This document shows positions 1 through 6,540 of a stretch of 15,390 nt of DNA, one piece after another. A model generated the notes under the pieces. The model searched no databases, had not been told where the DNA came from, and worked only from the letters and a program-made list of their open reading frames with translations. Source of the DNA: an uncultured Clostridium sp. (GTDB lineage Bacteria > Bacillota > Clostridia > Lachnospirales > Lachnospiraceae); the NCBI GenBank assembly GCA_902464345.1, contig CABQJA010000041.1, positions 1 to 15,390 on the forward strand. Reading direction: 5' to 3'. The first letter of the stretch is position 1. The number at the start of each line of letters is the position of its first letter. The position numbers and the translations under genes are program-made.

Positions 1-45
1 GTGACGTGCTAAAATGTCAGTAGTTTTGGTTAGGAGGAACATAAA

Positions 46-1680
46 ATGCCGATTACAGATTTACTGGAACGGAATGCCAGGGAGTATGCCAATGATGTGG
101 CATTGGTTGAGATTAACCCGGAGATTAAGGAACGCCGCCGGGTTACATGGAAAGAGTATGAATTAATGGAGCCGAATCCGTTGGTTCATTATCGGCGTGA
201 GATTACATGGAGCGTATTTGACGAGAAAGCAAATCGGTTTGCCAATCTTTTATTAAGCCGTGGGATCAAAAAGGATGATAAGGTCGGAATCCTGCTGATG
301 AATTGTCTGGAATGGCTGCCGATTTACTTCGGTATTTTAAAGACCGGAGCACTGGCGGTGCCATTGAACTTCCGATATGCATCGGATGAGATCCAGTATT
401 GTCTGGATCTGGCAGATGTGGATATTCTGGTATTCGGACCGGAATTTATCGGACGGGTAGAGGAGATCGCAGAAGAAATCAGTACCAATCGTCTGCTGTT
501 TTATGTGGGTGATAACTGTCCGAGCTTCGCAGAGGACTATAACAGTATGGTAGCGAACTGCTCCAGCCGGAAGCCGGAGATTGAGCTTCAGGATGACGAT
601 AATGCAGCCATTTATTTTTCATCCGGAACAACCGGTTTTCCGAAAGCAATTTTACATAATCATACCAGCCTGATGCATGCTGCAAAGGTAGAGCAGAATC
701 ATCACGGACAGACAAAGGAAGATGTATTCCTCTGTATTCCGCCGCTTTACCATACCGGAGCGAAGATGCACTGGTTCGGTAGTCTGATATCCGGTGGAAA
801 GGCAGTTCTCTTAAAGGGAACCAAGCCGGAGTTTATCATGGATGCGATTTCGAAGGAGCATTGTACGATCGTATGGCTCCTGGTTCCATGGGCACAGGAT
901 ATTCTGGATGCTCTGGATCGTGGCGATATTAAATTAGAAGATTATCAGCTGGATCAGTTAAGACTGATGCATATCGGAGCACAGCCGGTACCGCCGAGTC
1001 TGATCAAGCGCTGGAAGGCTTATTTCCCGAAGCATCAGTATGATACAAACTACGGCTTGTCTGAATCTATCGGACCTGGTTGTGTGCATCTTGGTGTTGA
1101 GAACATTCATAAAGTAGGTGCCATTGGTGTGCCTGGTTATGGCTGGGAGGTTAAGATTGTCGATGAGTCCGGCAATGAGGTAAAGCAGGGAGAAGTCGGA
1201 GAGCTTTGTGTCAAGGGTCCTGGTGTTATGACCTGTTATTATAAGAATCCGGAAGCAACGGCTGAGATCTTAAAGGGTGACTGGCTCTACACCGGAGATA
1301 TGGCAATGCAGGATGAGGATGGATTTATCTTCCTGGTAGATCGGAAGAAGGATGTCATCATCAGTGGTGGTGAGAATATTTATCCGGTACAGATTGAAGA
1401 TTTCATCAGAAGTCATTCCGCAGTCAAGGATGTGGCAGTCATCGGCCTGCCGGATAAGCGGTTAGGTGAAATTACGGCGGCAATCATTGAGATTAAGGAT
1501 GGTTTCAGCTGCACAGCAGAGGAAATGAACCAGTTCTGTCTGGCACTTCCGCGTTATAAGCGGCCAAAGAAGATCATCTTTGCGGATATACCGCGAAATC
1601 CTACCGGAAAGATTGAGAAACCGAAGCTGCGTAAGATTTACGGAGCAGAGCATCTGGTAGCAGAACAGAATAAAGCATAA
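46..1680 (+). CDS. AMP-forming acyl-CoA synthetase (class I adenylate-forming enzyme)
   Basis: Protein of 544 residues, full length for the ANL superfamily. Such enzymes activate a carboxylic acid with ATP to an acyl-adenylate and transfer it to CoA in the cytosol. Visible motifs in order: the phosphate loop SSGTTGFPK (residues 192-200); YGLSES (336-341), where the family motif is YGxTE; YTGD (415-418), whose Asp holds the ribose; DRKKD (432-436) followed by the hinge and GGENIYP; and the C-terminal PTGK with the expected adenylation lysine K522. The start is supported by AGGAGG eight bases upstream of ATG. The substrate cannot be read from sequence; a fatty or aromatic acid is plausible. Near the N-terminus an RRxxTW segment occurs twice (about residues 30 and 50), lengthening this region. 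The gene is a single unit closed by a terminator. A TAAAAT at 10-15 could be its -10 box, with the -35 outside the window. Confidence 0.93.
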   Translation: MPITDLLERNAREYANDVALVEINPEIKERRRVTWKEYELMEPNPLVHYRREITWSVFDEKANRFANLLLSRGIKKDDKVGILLMNCLEWLPIYFGILKTGALAVPLNFRYASDEIQYCLDLADVDILVFGPEFIGRVEEIAEEISTNRLLFYVGDNCPSFAEDYNSMVANCSSRKPEIELQDDDNAAIYFSSGTTGFPKAILHNHTSLMHAAKVEQNHHGQTKEDVFLCIPPLYHTGAKMHWFGSLISGGKAVLLKGTKPEFIMDAISKEHCTIVWLLVPWAQDILDALDRGDIKLEDYQLDQLRLMHIGAQPVPPSLIKRWKAYFPKHQYDTNYGLSESIGPGCVHLGVENIHKVGAIGVPGYGWEVKIVDESGNEVKQGEVGELCVKGPGVMTCYYKNPEATAEILKGDWLYTGDMAMQDEDGFIFLVDRKKDVIISGGENIYPVQIEDFIRSHSAVKDVAVIGLPDKRLGEITAAIIEIKDGFSCTAEEMNQFCLALPRYKRPKKIIFADIPRNPTGKIEKPKLRKIYGAEHLVAEQNKA

Positions 1681-1720
1681 AAATGACCGGGGCTTCTTTC
1701 GAAGCTCCGGTCATTTCTTA
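1681..1720 (+). terminator. Rho-independent terminator after the acyl-CoA synthetase
   Basis: A 16-bp stem containing one G-U pair (1681-1696 with 1701-1716) and a TTTC loop starts right after the stop codon. The upstream arm begins with A residues and the downstream arm ends ATTTCTTAAA, so the structure may work in both directions. The short, interrupted T-run is weaker than ideal, but the stem is long and nearly perfect. Confidence 0.85.
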
Positions 1721-1783
1721 AATGAGGGGAGAGAGGATTCAAATATATGAAAAGCTCTTACAAGTTTTAATATACGGGAAATG

Positions 1784-1803
1784 TGTGTTTAATCTGTGTT
1801 TAA
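1784..1803 (+). repeat. Tandem 9-bp direct repeat, possible operator
   Basis: TGTGTTTAA occurs at 1784-1792 and again at 1795-1803, so the two copies are 11 bp apart, about one helical turn, in the AT-rich leader of the DUF2974 gene. A possible -10 (TATAAA, 1817-1822) follows. The arrangement would suit a dimeric regulator, but it could be chance in AT-rich DNA. Confidence 0.25.
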
Positions 1804-1839
1804 AAAATGATGAAAATATAAACATTTCCTTAGGAGGAT

Positions 1840-1902
1840 ATGAAGAATCGTAAGAAAATAAAAAGTATCGGCATAATTTCCATGACCATCTGCGAATACT
1901 AA
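1840..1902 (+). CDS. Possible 20-residue leader peptide or gene remnant
   Basis: ATG at 1840 opens a 20-codon frame ending in TAA at 1900-1902, 26 bases before the DUF2974 start. The peptide has a basic start (MKNRKKIK) then a short hydrophobic stretch (SIGIISMTI), like the first half of a signal peptide, and then stops. A perfect AGGAGG lies at 1832-1837, but only two bases separate it from the ATG, which is too close for efficient initiation. It could be a leader peptide, the decayed 5' end of a lost exported-protein gene, or chance. No homology is claimed. Confidence 0.25.
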   Translation: MKNRKKIKSIGIISMTICEY

Positions 1903-1928
1903 ATACTATAGAAATGTGAGGTGAGCAG

Positions 1929-3053
1929 ATGGGAACAATGATCGATTATCTGAATTGGAGAGGAGACTTAAGCTTTGAGGAAAGCCCGTTTAATGAGGTG
2001 GACGGATTATTGTTATCCAATCTGGCTTACGTGGAATTTCAGTCCATTGTGGCATCTCCTTGGGAGGAACAGGTTATAACTCTGAAAGAAGCATCAGAAC
2101 GATTCTGGGAGACAGAGAGTGAACGGAAGATATTACAGGAGTTTTCTCTGATTAAAATGGCACCATTTTATATGAGGCGGATGGCAGAGACCAGACGTTT
2201 TGCGGAACTGAAACTGATGTATTACCAGAATCTGTTAGATGAAGAGCAACAGAGCCAGTTTGCAGCACTGTGTATGGAGGTGAGTCCGGAGTTATATTTT
2301 GTTGCATTCCGAGGCACGGACAATACCATGATCGGCTGGAAAGAGAATTTTCATATGTGTTTTGAGGTGGTTCCGGCGCAGCGGCGGGCGGTTACGTACC
2401 TGAATCTGGTGGCCGGGAAGCTCAGACAGAGGGGAGACGCTCATCTGATCCTGGGCGGGCATTCAAAGGGAGGAAATCTGGCAGTATATGCGGCGGCAAA
2501 AGCGAAGCCATCCGTTCAGAAGCAGATCCGGCAGATTTATAATAATGATGGACCGGGTTTTGCGAAAAGCATATTGAGAAGTGCCGGTTATGAAAGAATC
2601 CGGGATAAGATTCGGAAATATGTTCCGGAATCTTCCTTTATAGGAATGCTGTTGGAGCAGGATCGGAACTATCAGGTGGTCAGCAGCAGAGAGAGCGGTT
2701 TCCGGCAGCATGATCCGGGTTCCTGGCGGGTATTCGGTACCGGCTTTGTGACGATCCCGCAAAGAGATAGGGATAGTCAGTTATTTGACCGGACAATGCA
2801 TAACTGGATTTATTCCCTCTCACCGGAGGAACGCAGGCAGATTGTTAATCTGCTGTTTGAATGGATCGCACAGGCGGAGATACGGACATTAAATGATCTG
2901 GGTGGCAGAGAAGGAAAGAAAAAAAGAAAGCTGCTTCGAAAGCAGCTTCAGAAAAATCCGGATTATCGGCAGATGCTCCGTCAGGCCGGAAAGCAGATGA
3001 TGGAAGAATTCAGTCTGTCCCTGAGCGATATGCGAAGGAAAAAGCATCCGTGA
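1929..3053 (+). CDS. DUF2974 (Mbeg1-like) lipase-fold hydrolase
   Basis: Protein of 374 residues resembling the DUF2974 family, alpha/beta-hydrolase-fold proteins common in Firmicutes whose substrates are largely unknown. AFRGTDNT (residues 126-133) matches the class 3 lipase-type strand and oxyanion region. GGHSKGGNLAVYAA carries the nucleophile elbow G-H-S-K-G with S179. NNDGPGF (205-211) offers D207 as the acid, and H291 in TMHNW is a candidate catalytic histidine. No signal peptide is seen; the C-terminal 60 residues are very basic (KKKRK and similar runs). The ATG is preceded by GAGGTGA at a normal distance. The gene stands alone and converges on the AraC gene that ends 37 bases further on; no good terminator is visible between them. 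The family call is fairly firm; the substrate (lipid, ester or peptide) is unknown. Confidence 0.82.
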   Translation: MGTMIDYLNWRGDLSFEESPFNEVDGLLLSNLAYVEFQSIVASPWEEQVITLKEASERFWETESERKILQEFSLIKMAPFYMRRMAETRRFAELKLMYYQNLLDEEQQSQFAALCMEVSPELYFVAFRGTDNTMIGWKENFHMCFEVVPAQRRAVTYLNLVAGKLRQRGDAHLILGGHSKGGNLAVYAAAKAKPSVQKQIRQIYNNDGPGFAKSILRSAGYERIRDKIRKYVPESSFIGMLLEQDRNYQVVSSRESGFRQHDPGSWRVFGTGFVTIPQRDRDSQLFDRTMHNWIYSLSPEERRQIVNLLFEWIAQAEIRTLNDLGGREGKKKRKLLRKQLQKNPDYRQMLRQAGKQMMEEFSLSLSDMRRKKHP

Positions 3054-3090
3054 ATTTTTATGTGTGCATCCGCTGATCCGTCCCCTTTTA

Positions 3091-4311
3091 TCAGTGTTCT
3101 TTCTGCATAAATGGGGGAACCTTTTTGGCATTGCGATATACGCCCGGAGTCATGCCCATGATCTTTTTAAATACATTCTGGAAATAACTCTGACTGGAGA
3201 AGTAGAGGTAATTGCTGATCTCCGTCAGAGATTTCTCGGTATAGGTCAGGAGTACGCAGGCCTCCTCAACCTTTACCTGATTGATGAACTCAGAAATACC
3301 GACACCGGTCTCTGCCTTAAAACGCTTTAGGAAATAAGAAGTGCTTAGGTTTACGTGCCGGGCAATATCCTGTGCCTGAATCGGCTGGTTCACATGCTCC
3401 TTAATATAATGAATCGCAGCGACGATCGAAGGAGAGGCATTTTTGAATTTGACCTCCCGCTCTACACGCTCTGTAAAATCCATTGGCATCTGGCGCATCA
3501 GACGCTCCACATCTGCGACACTCTTATAATTCTCACTGGTTTGAATATAGACATCGCTTAAGTTATAAGCTTCCTCCGCATCCAGTCCACCTGAAATCGC
3601 AGCTCTGGTATAAAGGGTACAGGCCGCAATAAAAATATTCTTGGCCTGCCGCAGGGCATCATTTCCGATATGCCCCTGGTTTCCCGGAACCGGTGTCGCA
3701 ATCAGCTTCCGCATTCCCTCGGTATCCCCATTTGCAATCAGCTCCAGACGGCGCATCTCATGTAGATAGGTATTATGCGGCATATCATTTTCCCTGGATT
3801 CATATGTAGTGGTTGTATAGGTTTTCTGAATCAATGCCTCCTGATTATGAATATTCGGATTATAATCCATCTTCTCGATTGGTAAAATGTCATGATTGAA
3901 ACAAAAGTTTAAGCATGACAGATAAGAGAGAAAACGGTGCAGAGGCCCGCTTGGAATGCCGGTCAGAAAAATCTTGCAGTGATCATAATCTGCATCGTTG
4001 ACCTTTAACTGTGTCATGAGCAGAGACAGGTAATCCTGTGTGACCGGAGTGGTAAAATAAGGGCCTACGAAAATCAGCTGATGATTCTCACGAATACGGA
4101 TCAGACCATAAAGAGCCTCATAAGAGGTGGACATATACGTAACATCCTTCTCGCGTTCAAGCATACTTTTTACATAAGGCTGAATCGCCGGATAAAACCA
4201 GTCAGCAGACGGAATCTGCAGGATCGGAGCCTGATCTTCGATCAGACAGATCGGAATGTTGTTGATATTATATAGGTAATTAATAAATAAAATATAAGAA
4301 TCTGTATTCAA
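3091..4311 (-). CDS. AraC-family transcriptional regulator with large N-terminal domain
   Basis: Protein of 406 residues. The C-terminal 114 residues (from about 293) form a standard AraC DNA-binding domain with two helix-turn-helix units: IQAQDIARHVNLSTSYFLKRF (about 311-331) and the second around LTEISNYLYFSSQSYFQNVF, ending in the family signature GMTPGVYR. The first 290 residues do not look like a cupin; they resemble the long sensor domains of several Firmicute AraC proteins, such as the YSIRK-antigen regulator type, but I cannot assign the ligand. The start is TTG at 4311: GGGAG lies six bases upstream on the minus strand and no ATG is better placed. It is transcribed divergently from the alpha/beta hydrolase with 197 bases between the start codons, so autoregulation and control of that neighbour are the simplest reading. 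Confidence 0.9.
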   Translation of the reverse strand: MNTDSYILFINYLYNINNIPICLIEDQAPILQIPSADWFYPAIQPYVKSMLEREKDVTYMSTSYEALYGLIRIRENHQLIFVGPYFTTPVTQDYLSLLMTQLKVNDADYDHCKIFLTGIPSGPLHRFLSYLSCLNFCFNHDILPIEKMDYNPNIHNQEALIQKTYTTTTYESRENDMPHNTYLHEMRRLELIANGDTEGMRKLIATPVPGNQGHIGNDALRQAKNIFIAACTLYTRAAISGGLDAEEAYNLSDVYIQTSENYKSVADVERLMRQMPMDFTERVEREVKFKNASPSIVAAIHYIKEHVNQPIQAQDIARHVNLSTSYFLKRFKAETGVGISEFINQVKVEEACVLLTYTEKSLTEISNYLYFSSQSYFQNVFKKIMGMTPGVYRNAKKVPPFMQKEH

Positions 4312-4346
4312 TGGTAACTCCCTTCCAGTAAAACCTCACTATAAAA

Positions 4347-4375
4347 ACACTATCATATTCTTTCTGAAATGGCAA
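4347..4375 (-). promoter_or_regulatory. Candidate promoter of the AraC-family gene
   Basis: On the minus strand TTGCCA (4375-4370, five of six to consensus) is followed by a 17-bp spacer ending TGA and a weak -10, TAGTGT (4352-4347). The TGn just before the -10 could make up for its poor match. The alternative -10 boxes TATAGT and TATGAT nearby lack a spaced -35. Confidence 0.35.
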
Positions 4376-4420
4376 TCCGAAAATCCACAGGAATGCGTTC
4401 TTCCTAAGAGTAACCGGTGT

Positions 4421-4449
4421 TTGATTTTTCTGAAAATAGGAAATATAAT
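4421..4449 (+). promoter_or_regulatory. SigA promoter of the alpha/beta hydrolase gene
   Basis: TTGATT (4421-4426), a 17-bp spacer and a perfect TATAAT (4444-4449). Transcription would start near 4456, giving a leader of about 53 nt before the ATG at 4509. Confidence 0.75.
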
Positions 4450-4469
4450 AAGCTTTGAATGAATAGGAA
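4435..4469 (+). promoter_or_regulatory. Direct repeats overlapping the hydrolase promoter, possible AraC operator
   Basis: AATAGGAA occurs at 4435-4442, inside the promoter spacer, and at 4462-4469, just after the predicted transcription start, 27 bp apart. AraC-type regulators bind direct repeats, and a regulator of that family is encoded divergently next door. The link is inferred from position and repeat geometry only. Confidence 0.3.
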
Positions 4470-4508
4470 GCATTACAAAAGAAAACGATTAAAGAAAGGT
4501 GTACAGGT

Positions 4509-5258
4509 ATGAATATCCACGAATTCGGAAAAGAAAATAAAGATACGATTCTGTTGATCCACCCATCGGTTGTGAAATGGGATTATTTTGAAAATGTAAT
4601 CCCGCTGTTACAGAAAAATTACCATCTGTTGGTTCCGGCACTTCCCGGTTATGACTTTGAAAACGACAGTGATTTTACCAGTGTGGAGCAGATTGCTTCG
4701 GAATTAAATGCATGGCTTAAGGAAGAAGGCTATACCGAATTATATGCGGTATACGGCTGTTCAATGGGAGGCTCTATCGCATTGCTGGTAGCACTTGGAC
4801 AACGGATTAAAATCAGACACTGTATCATGGATGGTGGAATCACACCGTATCAGTTACCGTGGATTGCAACACGTTTGATTGCCCTGAAGGATTATCTTAT
4901 GATGATGATCGGAAGGACAGGCGGCGTGGGTTTGCTGGAAAAAGCATTTGCGACAGATGATTACTCCAAAGAGGATCTGCAATATGTAGCTGACGTTCTG
5001 AAGCATTGCAGCAGAAAAACAATATGGAGAACCTTTGACTCATGCAATAATTATAAAATTCCGGCACCTGTTCCGGAGGTAGACACACAGATTCATTACT
5101 GGTATGCAACGAATGAGGAAAAAGAGCGAAAACAGGATATAAATTACATGAAGCAGAAATTTCCACAGACAAAATTTGAAGTGCTACCCGAACTGGGACA
5201 TGCAGGACTGGTATTGCTGAAACCGGAACTGTTTACAGAAATGATGAATGGATTATAG
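4509..5258 (+). CDS. Alpha/beta hydrolase
   Basis: Protein of 249 residues, the usual size for a compact, cap-poor alpha/beta hydrolase. The N-terminus gives the first core strands: ILLIHPSVVKWDYF, with HPS where many relatives have HG, then LLVPALPGYD. The nucleophile elbow is YGCSMGGSIA with S85. The C-terminal LGHAG supplies the catalytic H231, and the acid probably lies in the YATNEEKE segment before it. No signal peptide or membrane segment is seen, so a cytosolic esterase, lipase or C-C hydrolase role is possible; the substrate is unknown. The ATG is preceded by AAAGAAAGGTG. A strong promoter lies upstream, and the divergent AraC-type gene is the likely regulator. No clear terminator follows, and transcription may run into the structured region downstream. 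Confidence 0.87.
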   Translation: MNIHEFGKENKDTILLIHPSVVKWDYFENVIPLLQKNYHLLVPALPGYDFENDSDFTSVEQIASELNAWLKEEGYTELYAVYGCSMGGSIALLVALGQRIKIRHCIMDGGITPYQLPWIATRLIALKDYLMMMIGRTGGVGLLEKAFATDDYSKEDLQYVADVLKHCSRKTIWRTFDSCNNYKIPAPVPEVDTQIHYWYATNEEKERKQDINYMKQKFPQTKFEVLPELGHAGLVLLKPELFTEMMNGL

Positions 5259-5568
5259 AAAGATGGCGGGTATGTATGCAGGATGTTTTCTCTGATACGC
5301 GGGTAGCTACAGAGGGGGTACCCTTGCTACATTCTCCGCTACGATGGTTCTACTCCGGAACCGTTCCCACTAAATTGCCCCACGCAGCGGATACTAAATT
5401 CGTGCTACGCACTCATTAAGTACCGGCGGGTGCAAACGTCCCTTCGCAGAATCATCATTCGCTCCGAACGCTGTTATCTGAGTAGCCTAAACACACTTCT
5501 GTTTCTACTCTGCTATCCATGCTTTATATGCACTATTATTTTAAGTGCCGGAAATAGTACCTACATCA

Positions 5569-5715
5569 CATCTAAGTAGTGAAATACGACGGAGCAAAAT
5601 CCGTGCATGTTCCGTCATTTCCCTACATGACAGATACGAAAACTGTGCATACCCTATCAGTCCCAAGATACAGGAGCAAGTGACAGGACCATGTAGGAAC
5701 ATCGGTACTTAGATG
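5569..5715. repeat. Nested inverted repeats, possible multibranch RNA fold
   Basis: CATCTAAGTA (5569-5578) is perfectly complementary to TACTTAGATG (5706-5715). Inside it, CCTACATG (5622-5629) is complementary to CATGTAGG (5690-5697). A further imperfect stem joins GTAGTGAAAT..GACGGA (about 5576-5593) with TCCGTCATTTCCCTAC (5610-5625). These cannot all form at once: the 3' arm of the outer stem also belongs to the hairpin at 5696-5749, and CCTAC is shared between two stems. Such mutually exclusive pairing is seen in switching RNAs, but chance and repeat decay remain possible. The transcribed strand is unknown. Confidence 0.35.
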
Positions 5716-5749
5716 CCGTCCTTTGGCATCTTATGTACCGCTATGTTCC
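5696..5749. repeat. Long imperfect hairpin of about 21 bp
   Basis: GGAACAT (5696-5702) pairs with ATGTTCC (5743-5749), CGGTAC (5703-5708) with GTACCG (5735-5740), and AGATGCC (5711-5717) with GGCATCT (5725-5731), with two small bulges and the loop GTCCTTT. No T-run follows on either side, so it is not an ordinary terminator. It looks like an interspersed palindromic element or part of a structured RNA. Confidence 0.65.
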
Positions 5750-5787
5750 GATTTGAGCGAGAGCGCGTCCTGCACTGCTGCCTGTAT

Positions 5788-5896
5788 TGGGGACGGCAGG
5801 CACATATACCACCAATTGCCTGTATCACAGGACGGGGACGGCGAGCACATATACCACCAATTGCCCGTATCGCAGGACGGGGACGGCGAGCACATA
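5788..5896. repeat. 45-bp tandem repeat, about 2.4 copies
   Basis: Copies start at 5788, 5833 and 5878; the third breaks off after CGGGGACGGCGAGCACATA (ending at 5896). Copies one and two differ at a handful of positions, while copies two and three are identical over their 19-base overlap. Because 45 is divisible by three, the repeats stay open in several frames and create spurious repetitive ORFs on both strands. Confidence 0.85.
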
Positions 5897-5920
5897 ATCT
5901 GCTGCATCCCGAAAACACCG

Positions 5921-5949
5921 GTGACAGTCCCACCCGGATATGATACAAT
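5921..5949 (+). promoter_or_regulatory. Extended -10 promoter of the DUF2752 gene
   Basis: GTGACA (5921-5926), exactly 17 bp, then TACAAT (5944-5949) preceded by TGA, an extended -10. Transcription would begin near 5956, leaving a leader of only about 17 nt that contains the ribosome site. Confidence 0.75.
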
Positions 5950-5972
5950 GAGCCATAGCAAAGGAGTCGGTT

Positions 5973-6422
5973 ATGGAACAACAGCAATTCATGAAACAGG
6001 AATGGACAAAATTCATATGGGTGACAGTCGGGGGAATCATAGCACTGATCCTGGTGCTGCTCTGGAGATATCTGCCGGGCATCCAGTTTCTGAAAGGCCC
6101 CTGCTTTTTTCATGAAGTCTTACATGTCTACTGTCCGGGATGTGGCGGCACAAGAGCCGTGTATGAACTGCTTCAGCTGAAGCTCTGGCGCTCTTTTATC
6201 GACCATCCGTTGGTGATATTTACGGCAGCTGTTTTGGTGGAATACTACATTGGTGAGATCATTACCCTGATCCGTAGAAATGGGAAACGTTATTACTATC
6301 TGCGCGTCTGGTTCTGTTACGTGGCACTGGGGATCATAGTAGTAAATGTGATACTGAAAAATGTACTTTTGATCGGATTCCATATAGATTTGATCGGAGA
6401 TTTATTAAAATATTGGATATGA
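5973..6422 (+). CDS. DUF2752 small membrane protein
   Basis: Protein of 149 residues with the DUF2752 hallmark CPGCGGTRA at 54-62 (C54, C57, then G-T-R), directly after the first membrane segment and the segment CFFHEVLHVY. Predicted membrane helices by eye: about 17-34, 74-93 and 107-131, with a basic loop RRNGKRYYY between the last two. The function of this widespread bacterial family is not established; the paired cysteines suggest metal or redox chemistry at the membrane, which is inference. The ATG has AAAGGAG seven bases upstream and its own extended -10 promoter. It is single-gene, with no visible terminator before the aldolase promoter, so read-through into fba is possible. The preceding repeats do not extend into the coding region. 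Confidence 0.88.
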   Translation: MEQQQFMKQEWTKFIWVTVGGIIALILVLLWRYLPGIQFLKGPCFFHEVLHVYCPGCGGTRAVYELLQLKLWRSFIDHPLVIFTAAVLVEYYIGEIITLIRRNGKRYYYLRVWFCYVALGIIVVNVILKNVLLIGFHIDLIGDLLKYWI

Positions 6423-6458
6423 AGCGATTTTTTCATACTTTTTTGAGATATTTTCTAC

Positions 6459-6487
6459 TTTATTTCTGCAAGAAAATAGGGTATACT
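6459..6487 (+). promoter_or_regulatory. Candidate promoter of fba
   Basis: TATACT (6482-6487) is a good -10; the sequence 17 bp upstream, TTTATT (6459-6464), is a poor -35 inside an AT-rich tract that may help as an UP-like element. A start near 6494 gives a leader of about 47 nt. The leader contains the hairpin CGCAT-GAAG-ATGCG (6501-6514) close to the predicted 5' end. Confidence 0.5.
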
Positions 6488-6540
6488 GACCTTATAAAAG
6501 CGCATGAAGATGCGACAATATGACAAATGGAGGAATTGAT

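Larger units (their letters stand above)
5259..5972. other. Gene-free region of about 700 bases rich in inverted and tandem repeats
   Basis: No convincing gene was found. Open frames here are short, overlap on both strands, lack ribosome sites, and are partly produced by a 45-bp repeat whose period is a multiple of three. The first 300 bases hold small hairpins, for example GGTTC/GAACC at about 5346-5362 and a GTAGC/GCTAC stem enclosing the palindrome GGGTACCC near 5310-5330. From 5569 to 5750 there are larger nested inverted repeats, then 45-bp tandem repeats, then the DUF2752 promoter. A decayed mobile element, a family of interspersed repeats or a structured RNA are all possible. Confidence 0.6.

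Noticed and set aside
1784..1803. DnaA boxes (TTAAACACA on the minus strand, twice)
   Set aside because: Both copies deviate from the TTATNCACA consensus at a key position, and there are no origin-linked genes nearby.
3054..3094. Terminator between the DUF2974 and AraC genes
   Set aside because: Only a 5-bp CTGAT/ATCAG pairing is present and it overlaps the AraC stop codon; this is too weak to call.
5788..5896. Possible CRISPR array
   Set aside because: The units are contiguous tandem copies with no variable spacers, and no cas genes are present.
5709..6115. Overlapping ORFs of 76-134 codons on both strands, some with repetitive sequence
   Set aside because: They arise from the 45-bp repeat (a multiple of three), lack ribosome sites, overlap one another and run into the well-supported DUF2752 gene.
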